Shown: positions 17,113 to 26,438, counted from the first letter of the stretch. The stretch: 64,000 nt of DNA from Kitasatospora sp. GP82 (GCF_029892105.1 NZ_JARZAJ010000019.1:1-64000); one strand, 5' to 3'. Translations and numbers: made by a program. The notes: generated from the sequence alone by a model not told the origin.

Positions 17113-17841
17113 ATGAAGGTCGCAGTCATCGGCGGTACCGGGCTGATCGGGTCGCAGGTCGTCAAGAATCTGAACGCCGCCGGGCACGAGGCGGTACCGC
17201 ACTCGCACTCCACCGGAGTCGACGTCATCAGCGGCCAGGGACTGGACGAAGCGGTGGCGGGGGCCGACGTCGTCGTCAACCTGACGAATTCCCCGACCTT
17301 CGACGAAGCCTCCCTCGCCTTCTTCCAGACCTCGATGGACAACCTCCTGGCCGCGGCCCAGAAGGGTGGCGTCGGCCACTTCGTCATCCTCTCGATCGTC
17401 GGCGCGGACCAGGTGCCGGAGCTGGACTACTACCGTGCCAAGGTGCTCCAGGAGAACGTCCTCGCGGCCGGGCCGATCCCCTACTCGATCGTCCGGGCAA
17501 CGCAGTTCATGGAGTTCATGGACGCCGTCCTGTCCTGGACCGCCGACGACGCCACCGTCCGGTTGCCCGCCACGCCGATCCAGCCGATCGCCGCCAAGGA
17601 CGTGGCCAACGCGGTGGCAGAAGTCGCCGCGGGCGCCCCGCTCGGTGGCATTCGCAACATCGCCGGCCCCGAGATCTTCCCCCTGGACGAACTGGGCCGG
17701 ATCACCCTGTCCCGCAAGGGCGACAACCGTACCGTCGTCACCGACCCCACCGCCGGCATGTTCGCCGTCGTCAAGGGTGACGTCCTCACCGACAAGGACG
17801 CTCACCTCGCCCCCACCCGCTACGCCGACTGGCTCTCCTGA
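17113..17841 (+). CDS. Atypical SDR / NmrA-like NAD(P)-binding protein
   Basis: The 242-residue protein starts with VAVIGGTGLIGSQVVKNLN, a Rossmann GGTGLIG motif close to the N-terminus as in atypical extended SDRs. VVVNLTNSPTF, FVILSIVGADQ and LDYYRAKVLQENVL give the usual SDR strands, with a YxxxK-like YYRAK. Members include flavin reductases and NAD(P)H-dependent quinone or azo reductases; the substrate is unclear. The ATG at 17113 follows GAAAGG. It is transcribed away from the MmyB-type regulator, which may control it. Confidence 0.9.
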   Translation: MKVAVIGGTGLIGSQVVKNLNAAGHEAVPHSHSTGVDVISGQGLDEAVAGADVVVNLTNSPTFDEASLAFFQTSMDNLLAAAQKGGVGHFVILSIVGADQVPELDYYRAKVLQENVLAAGPIPYSIVRATQFMEFMDAVLSWTADDATVRLPATPIQPIAAKDVANAVAEVAAGAPLGGIRNIAGPEIFPLDELGRITLSRKGDNRTVVTDPTAGMFAVVKGDVLTDKDAHLAPTRYADWLS

Positions 17842-17849
17842 CCCGCTCG

Positions 17850-18166
17850 CGCCGTCTCAAACCCGGGTGGGGTGGGCGGTGACGCGGCGATGTGCAGGCG
17901 ACGGCTGCCGTGTTCGAGGAACGCCAGCGCGTACAGACGGCATCCGATGCAGCACCTGCACCGGCAGGCCCCTGCAGCAGTGCTGCCAGGAACGCCCGGT
18001 CGCTCGCTTCGAACCGTACCCGCTGGCCGCTCAGCTGCCGCTCCAGCACGGTGATCTGATGGCGCAGGGCCAGGATCTCCACGTCCTTCTCGCGGTCGCT
18101 CATCGGCAGCAGTCGCAGCATCGCGAACGCGTTCGTCACGCCCAGGTACGCCAGTCGTAGCAGCAC
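17850..18166 (-). pseudogene. Integrase-core transposase relic
   Basis: The minus strand from 18166 reads LLRLAYLGVTNAFAMLRLLP, then DVEILALRHQITVLERQL and SDRAFLAALLQ, the N-terminal part of an IS3-like integrase-core transposase. It then jumps to LYALAFLEHGSRRLHIA of the catalytic domain, and HPTR appears in another frame, so there is both an internal deletion and a frameshift. It is related to, but not the same as, the relic at 2415. From about 18170 to 18349 I see no gene. Confidence 0.7.
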
Positions 18167-18349
18167 GGTCGATCATCATGCCGCGGAGCTCGTCGGCTCT
18201 GCCAGAGCGCCGAACCGACCGACGAGGTCGGCACTTGTACACCCTCACACAGTGCCTCTCACCAGGGCGGATGAGGTCCTCGGCAAGGGCGGCGCGCGTC
18301 TCCGCAGCACGCGATCACTCACGACCTTGATCGACTTTCGCAACGGACC

Positions 18350-18700
18350 CTAACCCAGGCGATCGGCCCAGTTCGCTGGTACACGCCCTGCGGGGCCGGG
18401 GGTCGGCTGATCGGCGGGGTGGCTGTCCGGCGGTGCCAGCTGCGGACCCGACACGTACATCTCGGAGGTCTCGTAGTTCCAGAACCAGCTCTCGCCCGGT
18501 TCGAAGCTGCGGATCACCGGGTGCCCGGTGGCTTCGGCATGGGCGGTCGCATGCTTCGACGGCGAGTCGTCGCAACAGCCGATGTGGCCGCAGAGCGCGC
18601 AGCGCCGCAGGTGGAACCACCACCCGCCGACAGCGTCGCACTCGGGGCATCCGGTACCGCTCGGCGGGACCGAGGGGTCGATTCCGTTCCGGGAACTCAT
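18350..18700 (-). CDS. UBP-type zinc finger protein
   Basis: The 116-residue protein is a single UBP-type (ubiquitin-hydrolase) zinc finger. Ligand candidates are C18 and C21 (GCPEC), C34 and C37 (RRCALCG), C42/C43 and His54/His60 in HAEATGHPV, followed by SFEPGESWFW. In eukaryotes this fold binds the C-terminal Gly-Gly of ubiquitin; the bacterial ligand is unknown. Its ATG overlaps the kinase stop as ATGA (18697-18700), so it is translated with the kinase and the receiver-reductase fusion. The conserved aromatic tail suggests the fold is complete. Confidence 0.93.
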   Translation of the reverse strand: MSSRNGIDPSVPPSGTGCPECDAVGGWWFHLRRCALCGHIGCCDDSPSKHATAHAEATGHPVIRSFEPGESWFWNYETSEMYVSGPQLAPPDSHPADQPTPGPAGRVPANWADRLG

Positions 18701-20157
18701 GACGGCTCCTGTGGGGCGTTGGAGTCGGTGGAGGTCAGAGGGAGGCGTACCTGGAACCGGGTGTCGCCGGGGACGGATCGCACCCGAAGGTCACCGTGGT
18801 GCTTGTTGACGACGATGCGCCACGAGATGTCCAGGCCGAGGCCTGTACCCTCACCCACCGGTTTCGTGGTGAAGAACGGGTCGAAGATGCGGTCGCGAAT
18901 CTCTGCGGGCACCCCAGGTCCCGTGTCGCCGAACTCGACGAGGAGATGGCCGCCGTCCCGCGCGGTGCGCACCGTCAACGTGCCTTCGGCGTCCGTGCTC
19001 TTCATCGCTGAAACGGCGTTGTCGATCAGATTCGTCCAGACCTGGTTGAGCTCGCCGGGGTAGGCCGGGATCTTCGGCAGCGTGCGGTCGTACTCCCTGA
19101 CGACAGTGATGCGGGGGCCGATCTTCCCGGAGACCATCAGCAGCGTGCTGTCGAGCAGTTCATTCACGTCGGCGACCTGGTAAGGAGCCCGGTCGAGTTG
19201 GGAGTACTGCTTGGCCGCGGTGACGAGGGCCGAGATTCGGGTGGTCGAGTCCTCGATCTCGTTCATGAGGAGTTCGGTCTCGACGGTGTAGTTCAGCCAC
19301 CGTACGGCGCCTTCCAGGGTGCCCTCATCCACGGCTGCCGCGACCTGGTCCAGCCAGTCGGTGTCGAGGCCCGCCTGGACGAATGTCGGCGCCAACTGCC
19401 ATCCGTCCGCGATGCCCTGGGCCTCCAGCCAGTCGGAGACGGCGTCCTCCCGGTCCGAGGCTTCGAGTGGGCTCAGGGTGCCGGCGGTCTTGGCGACGCG
19501 CTCGGCCGCACGTTCCTGCACCTCGACGAGTGCCTCCAGGCTGTCGCGCCGGTACGGGCCTGCCGCGATGGCGCCGAGCTTGTGGCGCATGCCGGCGACC
19601 CGCTCCCGGAGCGCCGACGTCGCTCGCACCGCCGCCGCGGCGGGGTTGTTGAGCTCGTGGGTCAGCCCCGCGGACAGCGACCCGAGAGCCAGGAGCCGTT
19701 CTCGCTGGCCGACGGCCTCCTGAGTGTTCTTGATGCCGAAGAAGAGCCCCTCCAACAGATGCACGGCCATGGGGAACCAGTCGCGCATGATCCCGGCGAA
19801 GGTCTCCGCGGGAAGCACGAAGAACCGCGAAGGCTCGATGACACGCAGGGAATTGTTGTACACCTGCTGCACGCGGTCGCCCAGGTAGGCGTGGAAGGCA
19901 CCCGCGTAGACACCGCGGCTGGAGCTTCGGTTGACCTCCACGTCGTAGTTGCCGATCCTGCGCGAGAGGATGAGGGTCCCTTCGAGCAGCACGTAGAAGC
20001 AGGCGGCCGGGTCGCCCTCCTGGTACACGGGCCCCGGTTCGAACGCCTCGACACGGCCATCGCGGCACAGCCGCGCGATCTGGTCGGGGGCCAGCTTCTC
20101 GAACAAGAACAGCGTGCCGATCTCCTCCTGGCTGCACGGCATCGGCTGCCCGTTCAC
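18697..20157 (-). CDS. Sensor histidine kinase with cyclic-nucleotide-binding domain
   Basis: The 486-residue protein has no membrane segment. Residues 10-130 form a cNMP-binding (Crp-like) domain: FLFEKLAPDQIARLC, the EEGD-like QEGDPAACFYVLLEG and RSSSRGVYAG in the phosphate-cassette position. A HisKA motif GSLSAGLTHELNNPA places the phospho-acceptor at His167. The ATPase domain has NQVWTNLIDNAVSAM, DTGPGVP and GTGLGLDIS. The GTG start at 20157 overlaps the preceding stop as GTGA. It is therefore a cytoplasmic kinase coupled to the receiver-reductase gene upstream and the UBP gene downstream, and probably phosphorylates the fused receiver. Confidence 0.93.
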   Translation of the reverse strand: MNGQPMPCSQEEIGTLFLFEKLAPDQIARLCRDGRVEAFEPGPVYQEGDPAACFYVLLEGTLILSRRIGNYDVEVNRSSSRGVYAGAFHAYLGDRVQQVYNNSLRVIEPSRFFVLPAETFAGIMRDWFPMAVHLLEGLFFGIKNTQEAVGQRERLLALGSLSAGLTHELNNPAAAAVRATSALRERVAGMRHKLGAIAAGPYRRDSLEALVEVQERAAERVAKTAGTLSPLEASDREDAVSDWLEAQGIADGWQLAPTFVQAGLDTDWLDQVAAAVDEGTLEGAVRWLNYTVETELLMNEIEDSTTRISALVTAAKQYSQLDRAPYQVADVNELLDSTLLMVSGKIGPRITVVREYDRTLPKIPAYPGELNQVWTNLIDNAVSAMKSTDAEGTLTVRTARDGGHLLVEFGDTGPGVPAEIRDRIFDPFFTTKPVGEGTGLGLDISWRIVVNKHHGDLRVRSVPGDTRFQVRLPLTSTDSNAPQEPS

Positions 20158-21830
20158 GACTGCTCCAGATACCGGTGCACGAGCATGACGGCCATGGCTC
20201 CCTCGCCGACGGCGGAAGCGACGCGTTTGGCGGACTCGGCGCGCGCGTCTCCCGCCACGAACACGCCGGGCACGTTGGTTTCCAGGTGGTACGGCGGCCG
20301 GTCCAGCTCCCATTCGGCCGGCGGACGCCCGTCCGCGGTCAGATCGGGACCGGTCAGGATGAAGCCGCGCGAGTCCCTCAGTACCGTGCCCTCCAGCCAA
20401 TCGGTCAGCGGGGCCGCGCCGATGAACACGAACATCCACTGGGCATCGACGAGTTCCGTGTCCCCGGTCGCCGTGTCGCGCAGGGTGAGCTGCTCCAGTT
20501 GGCGCGTGCCGTGGGCGGCCTCGACGACCGTGTTGGTGCGCACCGAGATCGTGGGCGTGCGCTTGACCTGCTGGACGAGGTAGTAGGACATCGAGGCGGA
20601 CAGCGATGGTCCGCGCACCAGGATGGCGACCGACTTGGCACCCCGGGCCAGATACATCGCGGCCTGGCCGGCGGAGTTCGCCCCGCCGACGATATACACG
20701 TCGTGGCCTTGACACGCGGCCGCTTCGGTCAGCGCCGAGCCGTAGAACACCCCGCACCCGGTCAGGTCGGCCACGCCGGGCGCCTCGAGCTGCCGGTACG
20801 ACACGCCGGTCGCGAGGATCACGGAGTGCGCGGCGACCGCGGAGCCGTCCGAGAACCGAACGACGCGCGACGCGCCGTTGATCTCCAGCCCGGTGACCTC
20901 GCGTGCGGTCAGTACCTCGGCACCGAACTTCGCCGCCTGGCGCCGGGCCCGGTCGGTGAGCTGCGCCCCGGACACTCCGTCCGGGAAGCCAAGATAGTTC
21001 TCGATCCGTGAGCTCTGGCCCGCCTGGCCTCCGGTCGCGGAGCGTTCCACGAGGACGGTACGCAGACCCTCGGACGCTCCGTACACGGCCGCTCCCAGAC
21101 CGGCGGGCCCGCCCCCGATGATTGCGAGGTCGTAGAAATGGGCCACCGGAGTCGTCGCCAGGCCGACCCGGGCGGCGAGGCCCTGATCATTGGGCTCGAT
21201 CAGTGCCGTGCCATCCGGAGTGATCACCAGCGGGAGCCGCAAGCCGTCCTGGCCAGCGGCACACAGCAGCCGCCGACCTTCCGGTTCGTCGGACGAGTAC
21301 CAGCGGTACGGCACCTCGTTGCGGGCCAGGAATTCCCGTACGCCCCACGAGCGAGCCGACCACCGGTGTCCGACGACCTTGGTGACGGCCACCGGCCGAC
21401 GATCGGTGGCCCTCCAGGTCTCCAGCAGATCGTCCACGACCGGATAGAGCTTCTCCTCCGGCGGGTCCCAGGGCTTGAGGAGGTAGTGGTCGAGGTCGAC
21501 CACGTTGATCGCATCGATTGCCGCATTGGTGTCCGCGTACGCGGTAAGGAGCACCCGCCGCGCGCCCGGATACACATCGAGAGCCTGCTCCAGGAACTCG
21601 ATGCCGTTCATCTGCGGCATGCGGTAGTCGGCCAGGATCACCGCCACGAGGCCGCCCCGCAGCTTCAGCTCGCGTAGGGCGCCCAGCGCGGACTCCCCGG
21701 ACTCCGCGCGCACGACGCGATACGCCTCGCCGTAGCGTCGCCGCAGGTCACGGGCAACGGCACGCGACACTCCGGGGTCGTCGTCCACGGTCAAGATGAC
21801 GGCCCGCGCTGCGTCGGCAGCCTGTGCCAT
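20154..21830 (-). CDS. Receiver domain fused to thioredoxin-reductase-like flavoprotein
   Basis: The 558-residue protein has three parts. Residues 10-140 are a response-regulator receiver (VDDD pocket, Asp68 in ILADYRMPQ, KPW near 119-121). Residues 145-215 look like a glutaredoxin-type fold with RWSARSW where a redox protein would have CxxC. Residues 230-558 form a thioredoxin-reductase-like domain with FAD motif GGGPAG at 239-244 and NAD(P) motif GGANSAG at 382-388. The CxxC expected near 364-372 reads GSALTEAAAC. So it binds FAD and probably NAD(P)H but lacks a standard disulfide. The ATG at 21830 follows AGGAGA. It heads a coupled three-gene operon. Confidence 0.92.
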   Translation of the reverse strand: MAQAADAARAVILTVDDDPGVSRAVARDLRRRYGEAYRVVRAESGESALGALRELKLRGGLVAVILADYRMPQMNGIEFLEQALDVYPGARRVLLTAYADTNAAIDAINVVDLDHYLLKPWDPPEEKLYPVVDDLLETWRATDRRPVAVTKVVGHRWSARSWGVREFLARNEVPYRWYSSDEPEGRRLLCAAGQDGLRLPLVITPDGTALIEPNDQGLAARVGLATTPVAHFYDLAIIGGGPAGLGAAVYGASEGLRTVLVERSATGGQAGQSSRIENYLGFPDGVSGAQLTDRARRQAAKFGAEVLTAREVTGLEINGASRVVRFSDGSAVAAHSVILATGVSYRQLEAPGVADLTGCGVFYGSALTEAAACQGHDVYIVGGANSAGQAAMYLARGAKSVAILVRGPSLSASMSYYLVQQVKRTPTISVRTNTVVEAAHGTRQLEQLTLRDTATGDTELVDAQWMFVFIGAAPLTDWLEGTVLRDSRGFILTGPDLTADGRPPAEWELDRPPYHLETNVPGVFVAGDARAESAKRVASAVGEGAMAVMLVHRYLEQS

Positions 21831-22059
21831 GCGTCTCCTGCCCCGGGCTGGCAGGTTCCTCGCCCTGGCGTCGCCAGCCCGTGTACGCCTGTACGCCGGT
21901 GACATCCATTGTATGAGTGGTTTTGTGGCTTCGCTCCGAAGAACCAGGATGTACCGGCCAGCTCGACCAGCGGTCCAGATTGAGGCTTCACCCTGCGGTT
22001 GGACACCTGGAGGCTGGGACATGTGAGCCCGGAGAAGCAGGTTCAGGTGGGAACCAAGA

Positions 22060-22270
22060 GCAATATGAGTCAAGCGGTGTACGGCGGAGTTCAAGCGGGA
22101 TGCGGTCGCACTGGTGCGCTCGTCTCCGCACCGGAACGTCACCGAGATCGCCCGGGAGCTGGGGTCAGCCCGGAGGGGCTGCGGGGCTGGGTGAAGCAGG
22201 ACCGCGCCGACCGGGGCGAGGGCGGTCCGGGCGGGCTGACCAATGCCGAGCGTGAGGAGCTTGCAAGAGC
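22060..22270 (+). pseudogene. IS3 OrfA (HTH) relic
   Basis: Reading frame one gives AEFKRDAVALVRSSPHRNVT and EIARELG, a typical IS3 OrfA helix-turn-helix. The frame then shifts, and VSPEGLRGWVKQDRADRGEG with LTNAEREELARAEN continues in another frame, the leucine-zipper end of OrfA. The OrfB part is absent and an amidohydrolase fragment follows. The 21831-22059 stretch shows no gene. Confidence 0.75.
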
Positions 22271-22299
22271 CGAAAACCCTGTCGCGGCCTGCTGTTCGG

Positions 22300-23385
22300 G
22301 CTGGCCTCGATCGCCCTGATCAAGGTCCTGCAGCGGGCCCTGCCGGTGCGGGGCGATCGCATCGCCGCCCTGTCGCCCGACCCGAACGGCCTCGATGCCT
22401 GGGTGACCGCGGGCACCACGGTCTTCGACCTGCCCCAGAGCACGGTCCTGCCGGCCTTCGACGACACGCACACCCATCTGATCTTCGCCGGCCACAGCGC
22501 GCATGACGTCCCCGTCCACCAGGCCCGTACCATCGCCGAGTTCCTGGACCTGATCCGGCAGCGGGCCGCCACCACGCCCGAGGGCCGGTGGATCCGCACC
22601 ACCACCAACTGGCAGGAACTCAACCTGGCGGAGCGTCGCATGCCCACCGCCGCCGAACTCGACCAGGCCGCCGACCGCCACCCGGTCCTGGTCAAGCGCG
22701 GCGGCCACAACGACGTCGTCAACACCTACGCACTGCGCCTGGCGGGAATCACCGATCACGCCCCCGACCCCGCCGGCGGCGTGATCGGCCGCGACGCCGA
22801 CGGCCGACTCAACGGGCGGCTGATCGACAACGCTCTGGGCCTGGTGGAGCGGCTCGTCCCCACGCAGGACCGGGCCCTGCGCATTGCCGGGCTTCGCCTG
22901 GCCAGTGGTCAGTACGCCGCCGCGGGGGTCGGCACCGTCCGCGACTGCGCGGTCTCGCTCGACGACTACAGCGTCTTGCTGGCCGCCCGCGAGGCAGGCG
23001 CGCTCAGCGCCCGGGTGCGCGCGCTCATTTCAGCGATCGGACTGTCCAGCGCGGCCGAGGTGGAGGACCTGCTCGATGCCATGGAGGACTGGCGCTACGA
23101 CGCTGATCCGTGGCTGCGGGTATGGGGGGTGAAGTTCGTCCTCGACGGCGGACTTGAGGCCGGAGCCACCGAGGAGCCCTACGCCTGCGACCACGCCTTC
23201 TCCGGCACGCTGACCTGGGAACCCGACGCCCTGGCCGAAGCCGTGGAAGCCGTGGTCCGCCGCGGTTGGAGGGTCGGCACCCACGCCTACGGCGACCGTG
23301 CCGTGCGCATCCTCCTCGACGTCTACGAACGCGTGCTGCGGAACAGTCCCGGCCTGCGCAGCTTCGACGGTGGGTCTCCGAGAGG
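22300..23385 (+). pseudogene. YtcJ-type amidohydrolase, truncated at both ends
   Basis: The frame begins inside the family with LPVRGDRIAALSPD and continues through VLPAFDDTHTHLIFAG, where DxHxH provides the metal ligands of the amidohydrolase barrel. Later segments include GGHNDVVN, GVGTVRDCAVS, WGVKFVLDGGLEAG and RVGTHAYGDRAVR with another metal His. The sequence ends near RNSPGLR at 23370 and the frame then reads the antisense of the next gene, so the C-terminal third is gone. The N-terminus is cut by the IS3 relic. Flanking damage suggests transposon-mediated loss. Confidence 0.82.
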
Positions 23386-23389
23386 CTTG

Positions 23390-23902
23390 TCAAGCGGTCA
23401 GTTGCGGGGGTACGTCGCCGCCGAGCAGAGTGATCAGTTGGGCGAGGAGGGCGTCGAGTTCGCGGCCGACCTCGGTGATTTGCGGGTTGTCGTAGCTGGT
23501 GAACAGCAGGCTGGGCTGGTCGACGGCGAGTTTGGTGTCGCCGTCGGGGTCGTCGTAGAGCAGGGTCCGCAGTGGCGCGTGCAGCATGACGGATGGATCG
23601 TGGCGGAACATGCGTTCCGCGATGGTGTGGTTGCCCATCAGGTACTGGGTGGCCTTCCAGAAGGACGACGATCCGGCCATGGCGGCGGTGATGTCACTGC
23701 GGTAGTAGCGCATGAAGCCGTGCGGGGCGTTGATCTCGGCCAGTTCGAGCGTGGCCTGCCAGGAGGCCATTTGGAAGAAGCGGGCGAAATCGACCTCCGG
23801 AACGAGGGTTTCGTAGTGGTCGCGGGCTGCGTCGTATGGGCGGGGGAGCGCCACAACAAGCCGCCGGGTGGAGTGGTCGATGACCGTGCTGCGCGTGGTC
23901 AT
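23390..23902 (-). CDS. DUF302 domain protein
   Basis: The 170-residue protein ends with a DUF302-type region (RTLLYDDPDGDTKLAVDQPS, then a YDNPQITEVGRELDALL helix). The N-terminal RPYDAARDHYETLVPEVDF fits longer DUF302 proteins of actinomycetes. DUF302 is a small alpha-beta fold of unknown function, often near redox or stress genes. The ATG at 23902 overlaps the stop of the upstream gene as ATGA. No signal peptide or membrane segment is visible. Confidence 0.8.
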   Translation of the reverse strand: MTTRSTVIDHSTRRLVVALPRPYDAARDHYETLVPEVDFARFFQMASWQATLELAEINAPHGFMRYYRSDITAAMAGSSSFWKATQYLMGNHTIAERMFRHDPSVMLHAPLRTLLYDDPDGDTKLAVDQPSLLFTSYDNPQITEVGRELDALLAQLITLLGGDVPPQLTA

Positions 23903-24180
23903 GGCTGTGCCTGTTCGTTGCCGGAGCGGACCGGTTCGACGTCGTGGATGTCGAGGGTGATGGACGGCAGGTTGAGGTTGACGCTGTTGTCGGGGTTGCG
24001 GCGGAAGACTCGACGGCGCGTGGCCACGAGTAGGCCCCCGAACGTCTTGTCTGGAGGCCAGCCTTTCATCGCCCAGATCGGGCCGCCGATGGAGATGTCG
24101 ATGTTCAGGCCACGCAGACTGTGCCAGAGTTCCTGGCCGCCGGCCGTGGCGATCGCCAGGTCGAGGAGTTCGTCACTCAT
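23899..24180 (-). CDS. Hypothetical protein, probably a shortened family member
   Basis: The 93-residue product begins LLDLAIATAGGQELWHSLRG and has a conserved-looking GGPIWAMKGWPPDKTF segment. As I recall, this opens a longer actinomycete family of about 250 residues. Here the sequence after VFRRNPDNSVNLNLP diverges and stops early, so it may be a truncated or rewritten copy. Translation is coupled with the DUF302 gene. The ATG at 24180 follows GGACCGGCCC, a weak site. I cannot assign a function. Confidence 0.6.
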   Translation of the reverse strand: MSDELLDLAIATAGGQELWHSLRGLNIDISIGGPIWAMKGWPPDKTFGGLLVATRRRVFRRNPDNSVNLNLPSITLDIHDVEPVRSGNEQAQP

Positions 24181-24329
24181 GGGCCGGTCCTTTCCGGGGC
24201 GGTTTCGGCGTGAGAGCTCAATCCGGTGCCCGTGTGGCGGCGGGGCCCGCGGACGATGACCAGCCGGCGCCTCCAACGGTGAATCCACAACGCAGGAGAC
24301 GCTGGACAACACTCGGAGACGGAGGGGCT

Positions 24330-25259
24330 TCAGCCAGTGAACACGCCGGGGTTCTTACGGACGAAATCGGCCACCCCTGAGGGAGGCCGCCCGGTGACCT
24401 GCTCTACCCCGTCCGCCTTGCGGTCGTATCGATTCTCCGCATGAAGGCGAGCCATGGTGGAGATGTGCTGGAACACGTGGTCCGGCAGCCCCAGCGGCCT
24501 GAGATCGTCGTCGATCCATTCCTGCAGGGGGACGTTGGTGTAACCGACCGGTCGGCCCAGGGCTGCGGAGACCTCCTCCGCCATGGCGGTGATGTCCTCC
24601 GAGCGGGGGCCGGTCAGCTCATAGATCCGGCCGAGGTGCGGGGCCGGATCGGCCAGGATCTCCTCCACGACCGAGGCGACGTCGCCGGCGGCTACGGGGG
24701 AGGTTTTCGCCCGGCCGAAGGGCAGTCTGATGCTCCCGTCCTTCGCGATCGAGGAGAAGCCGACACGGAACAGCGGGTTCTCCATGAACACGGTGGGCCT
24801 GATCTGGACGACGGGCAGGCCTGACCAGTCGAGGACCTGCTCGACCAGCCACTGCTGCCGCTGCTGCACAGACTCGGAGGCGCTGGCGAGGTCCATCTCG
24901 GAGACAGTCAGCTGCGACATGTTCACGAACGCTTCCAGGCGTTCGGACGCACGCGCGACGGCCGCCACCGTCACGGCAGCCTCCAGATACTGTGCCGACA
25001 CGCCCATGCCGAAGTACATGCGTCCACAGCCGGCCAGGGCGTCGGCGACGTCGCCCGTGCGCGTCAGGTCTCCGACGACGACCTCGGCGCCGGTCGCGCG
25101 CAGCGCCTCCGCCCGCTCGTCATCACGACGCACCATGGCCCGGACAGGCAGGCCCCGCTGCCGAAGGCCTTCGACCACGGATCGTCCGACGGCGCCGACG
25201 CTGCCCGCCGCGCCCGTCACCAGAACGGGCGGCATGCTCGCTTCCGGGGTGCGGTCCAT
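24330..25259 (-). CDS. NmrA-family NAD(P)-binding oxidoreductase
   Basis: The 309-residue protein starts with PVLVTGAAGSVGAVGRSVVE, a Rossmann motif of the atypical SDR type, then VRAMVRRDDERAEALRATGA and VVVGDLTRTGDVADAL, as in NmrA and NAD(P)H:quinone reductase QOR2. IRPTVFMENPLF and the late VPLQEWIDDDL match NmrA-like proteins. The catalytic Tyr-Lys pair is not evident, so it may be a sensor or a reductase. It stands 127 bases after the quinone oxidoreductase gene, as part of a series of redox genes. Confidence 0.88.
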   Translation of the reverse strand: MDRTPEASMPPVLVTGAAGSVGAVGRSVVEGLRQRGLPVRAMVRRDDERAEALRATGAEVVVGDLTRTGDVADALAGCGRMYFGMGVSAQYLEAAVTVAAVARASERLEAFVNMSQLTVSEMDLASASESVQQRQQWLVEQVLDWSGLPVVQIRPTVFMENPLFRVGFSSIAKDGSIRLPFGRAKTSPVAAGDVASVVEEILADPAPHLGRIYELTGPRSEDITAMAEEVSAALGRPVGYTNVPLQEWIDDDLRPLGLPDHVFQHISTMARLHAENRYDRKADGVEQVTGRPPSGVADFVRKNPGVFTG

Positions 25260-25385
25260 AGGGGCAGCCTGCGGTGAGCACAGCCAGGGCGCAACCGGAG
25301 CCCGACGAGCCGCCGGGGCAGAATACGGCAGGGGTCACTCGGCCGCCCACGACACGCTCCACGATCGCGTCGCCGGCAGCGGCGG

Positions 25386-26393
25386 CTACCAGGGGCGGAC
25401 GAGGACGAGGCCGACCTTGCCGGGCCGTACCGCGTGTTCCACGGCGTTGGCCAGCTCGCCAAGGCCGTACGTAGCAGCCACCTCGAACTGGTCCTTGAGC
25501 CCCAGCGCGATCTGCTTCGCGGTCGCGACGTCGGATGCCCGCCTCTCGGCGGAGGCCTCGGACGACCACCGACCGATGTTCTTACCCCGCAGCGTCAGCG
25601 ACTTGTGCAGCAGCGTCGACGCATGCACCGACATCGGCTCCTCGGCGATCTGCCCGTAACTGACCAGCTTCCCGCCCGGCGTCAACAGGTCAAGAAGGCT
25701 CTCCGCCAGCTTCCCGCCGATCGGGTCGAAGGCCACACTTACCGGACGGCCGCCGGCTGCCTTGCGGACCTCGTCGGCCCAGCCCGGATCCTCTGTCGCC
25801 ACGACCGGCACGTCCGGGAACCGCTTGCGCAGTTCGGCGGCACCGCGGTCGCTGCGGACGACGTTGACGAGCGCCACGTTGTGGAACTGGGACACGCCCG
25901 TCACCAGCCGCCCGACCGACGAGCCCGCAGCGGTCTGCACCAGAAGACCGTCGTATCCGAAGGCCAGGTGCTCCTCGGCCTCACGGCGCAGCATCACCGT
26001 GGTGAGCGGGTTCACCAGCATTTGCGCGGCGACCTCGTCCGACACCTCGTCCGGTACGGCGACGACCACCTCGGCGTCCGCCACGATCCACTGGGACCAC
26101 GCCCCCGGCTGGGGGAAGACCGTTACGCGGCCGCCGACCTCGACACCCGGCGCCATGCGCGTTCCCGGGCCGATCGCCTCCACCACGCCGGTGGCCTCCA
26201 CGCCGGCCGGAACGGGCTGTGCAGCCTCCCCGGGGTAGGCCTCGATGGCCTGGAGATCACCAGGGTGCACGGGGAAGGCCGTGGTGCGGATGAGGACCTG
26301 ACCACCCCCGGGCTCTGCCGGCTGCGGCTCCTCGATGACGGTCAGGACGTCGGCGGGCAACCCGCCACGGGTGTAGACGACACGACGGTTCAT
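25386..26393 (-). CDS. Zinc-independent medium-chain dehydrogenase (quinone oxidoreductase-like)
   Basis: The 335-residue protein has the GroES-like N-domain (FPVHPGDLQAIEAYPG, VPAGVEATGVVEAIGPG) and a Rossmann domain with VQTAAGSSVGRLVTGVSQ in place of the classical AASGGVG. The structural and catalytic zinc cysteines are absent, as in QOR/MECR-type reductases that use NADPH on enones or quinones. VAFDPIGGKLAESLLDLL and the C-terminal VEHAVRPGKVGLVLV complete the fold. It lies 45 bases after the broken F420-type gene and shares its direction. Confidence 0.9.
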   Translation of the reverse strand: MNRRVVYTRGGLPADVLTVIEEPQPAEPGGGQVLIRTTAFPVHPGDLQAIEAYPGEAAQPVPAGVEATGVVEAIGPGTRMAPGVEVGGRVTVFPQPGAWSQWIVADAEVVVAVPDEVSDEVAAQMLVNPLTTVMLRREAEEHLAFGYDGLLVQTAAGSSVGRLVTGVSQFHNVALVNVVRSDRGAAELRKRFPDVPVVATEDPGWADEVRKAAGGRPVSVAFDPIGGKLAESLLDLLTPGGKLVSYGQIAEEPMSVHASTLLHKSLTLRGKNIGRWSSEASAERRASDVATAKQIALGLKDQFEVAATYGLGELANAVEHAVRPGKVGLVLVRPW

Positions 26394-26438
26394 GATTCTC
26401 CTCGTGCGCGCTGGTGTGTGTGGGGCTTGGCCGGGGCG

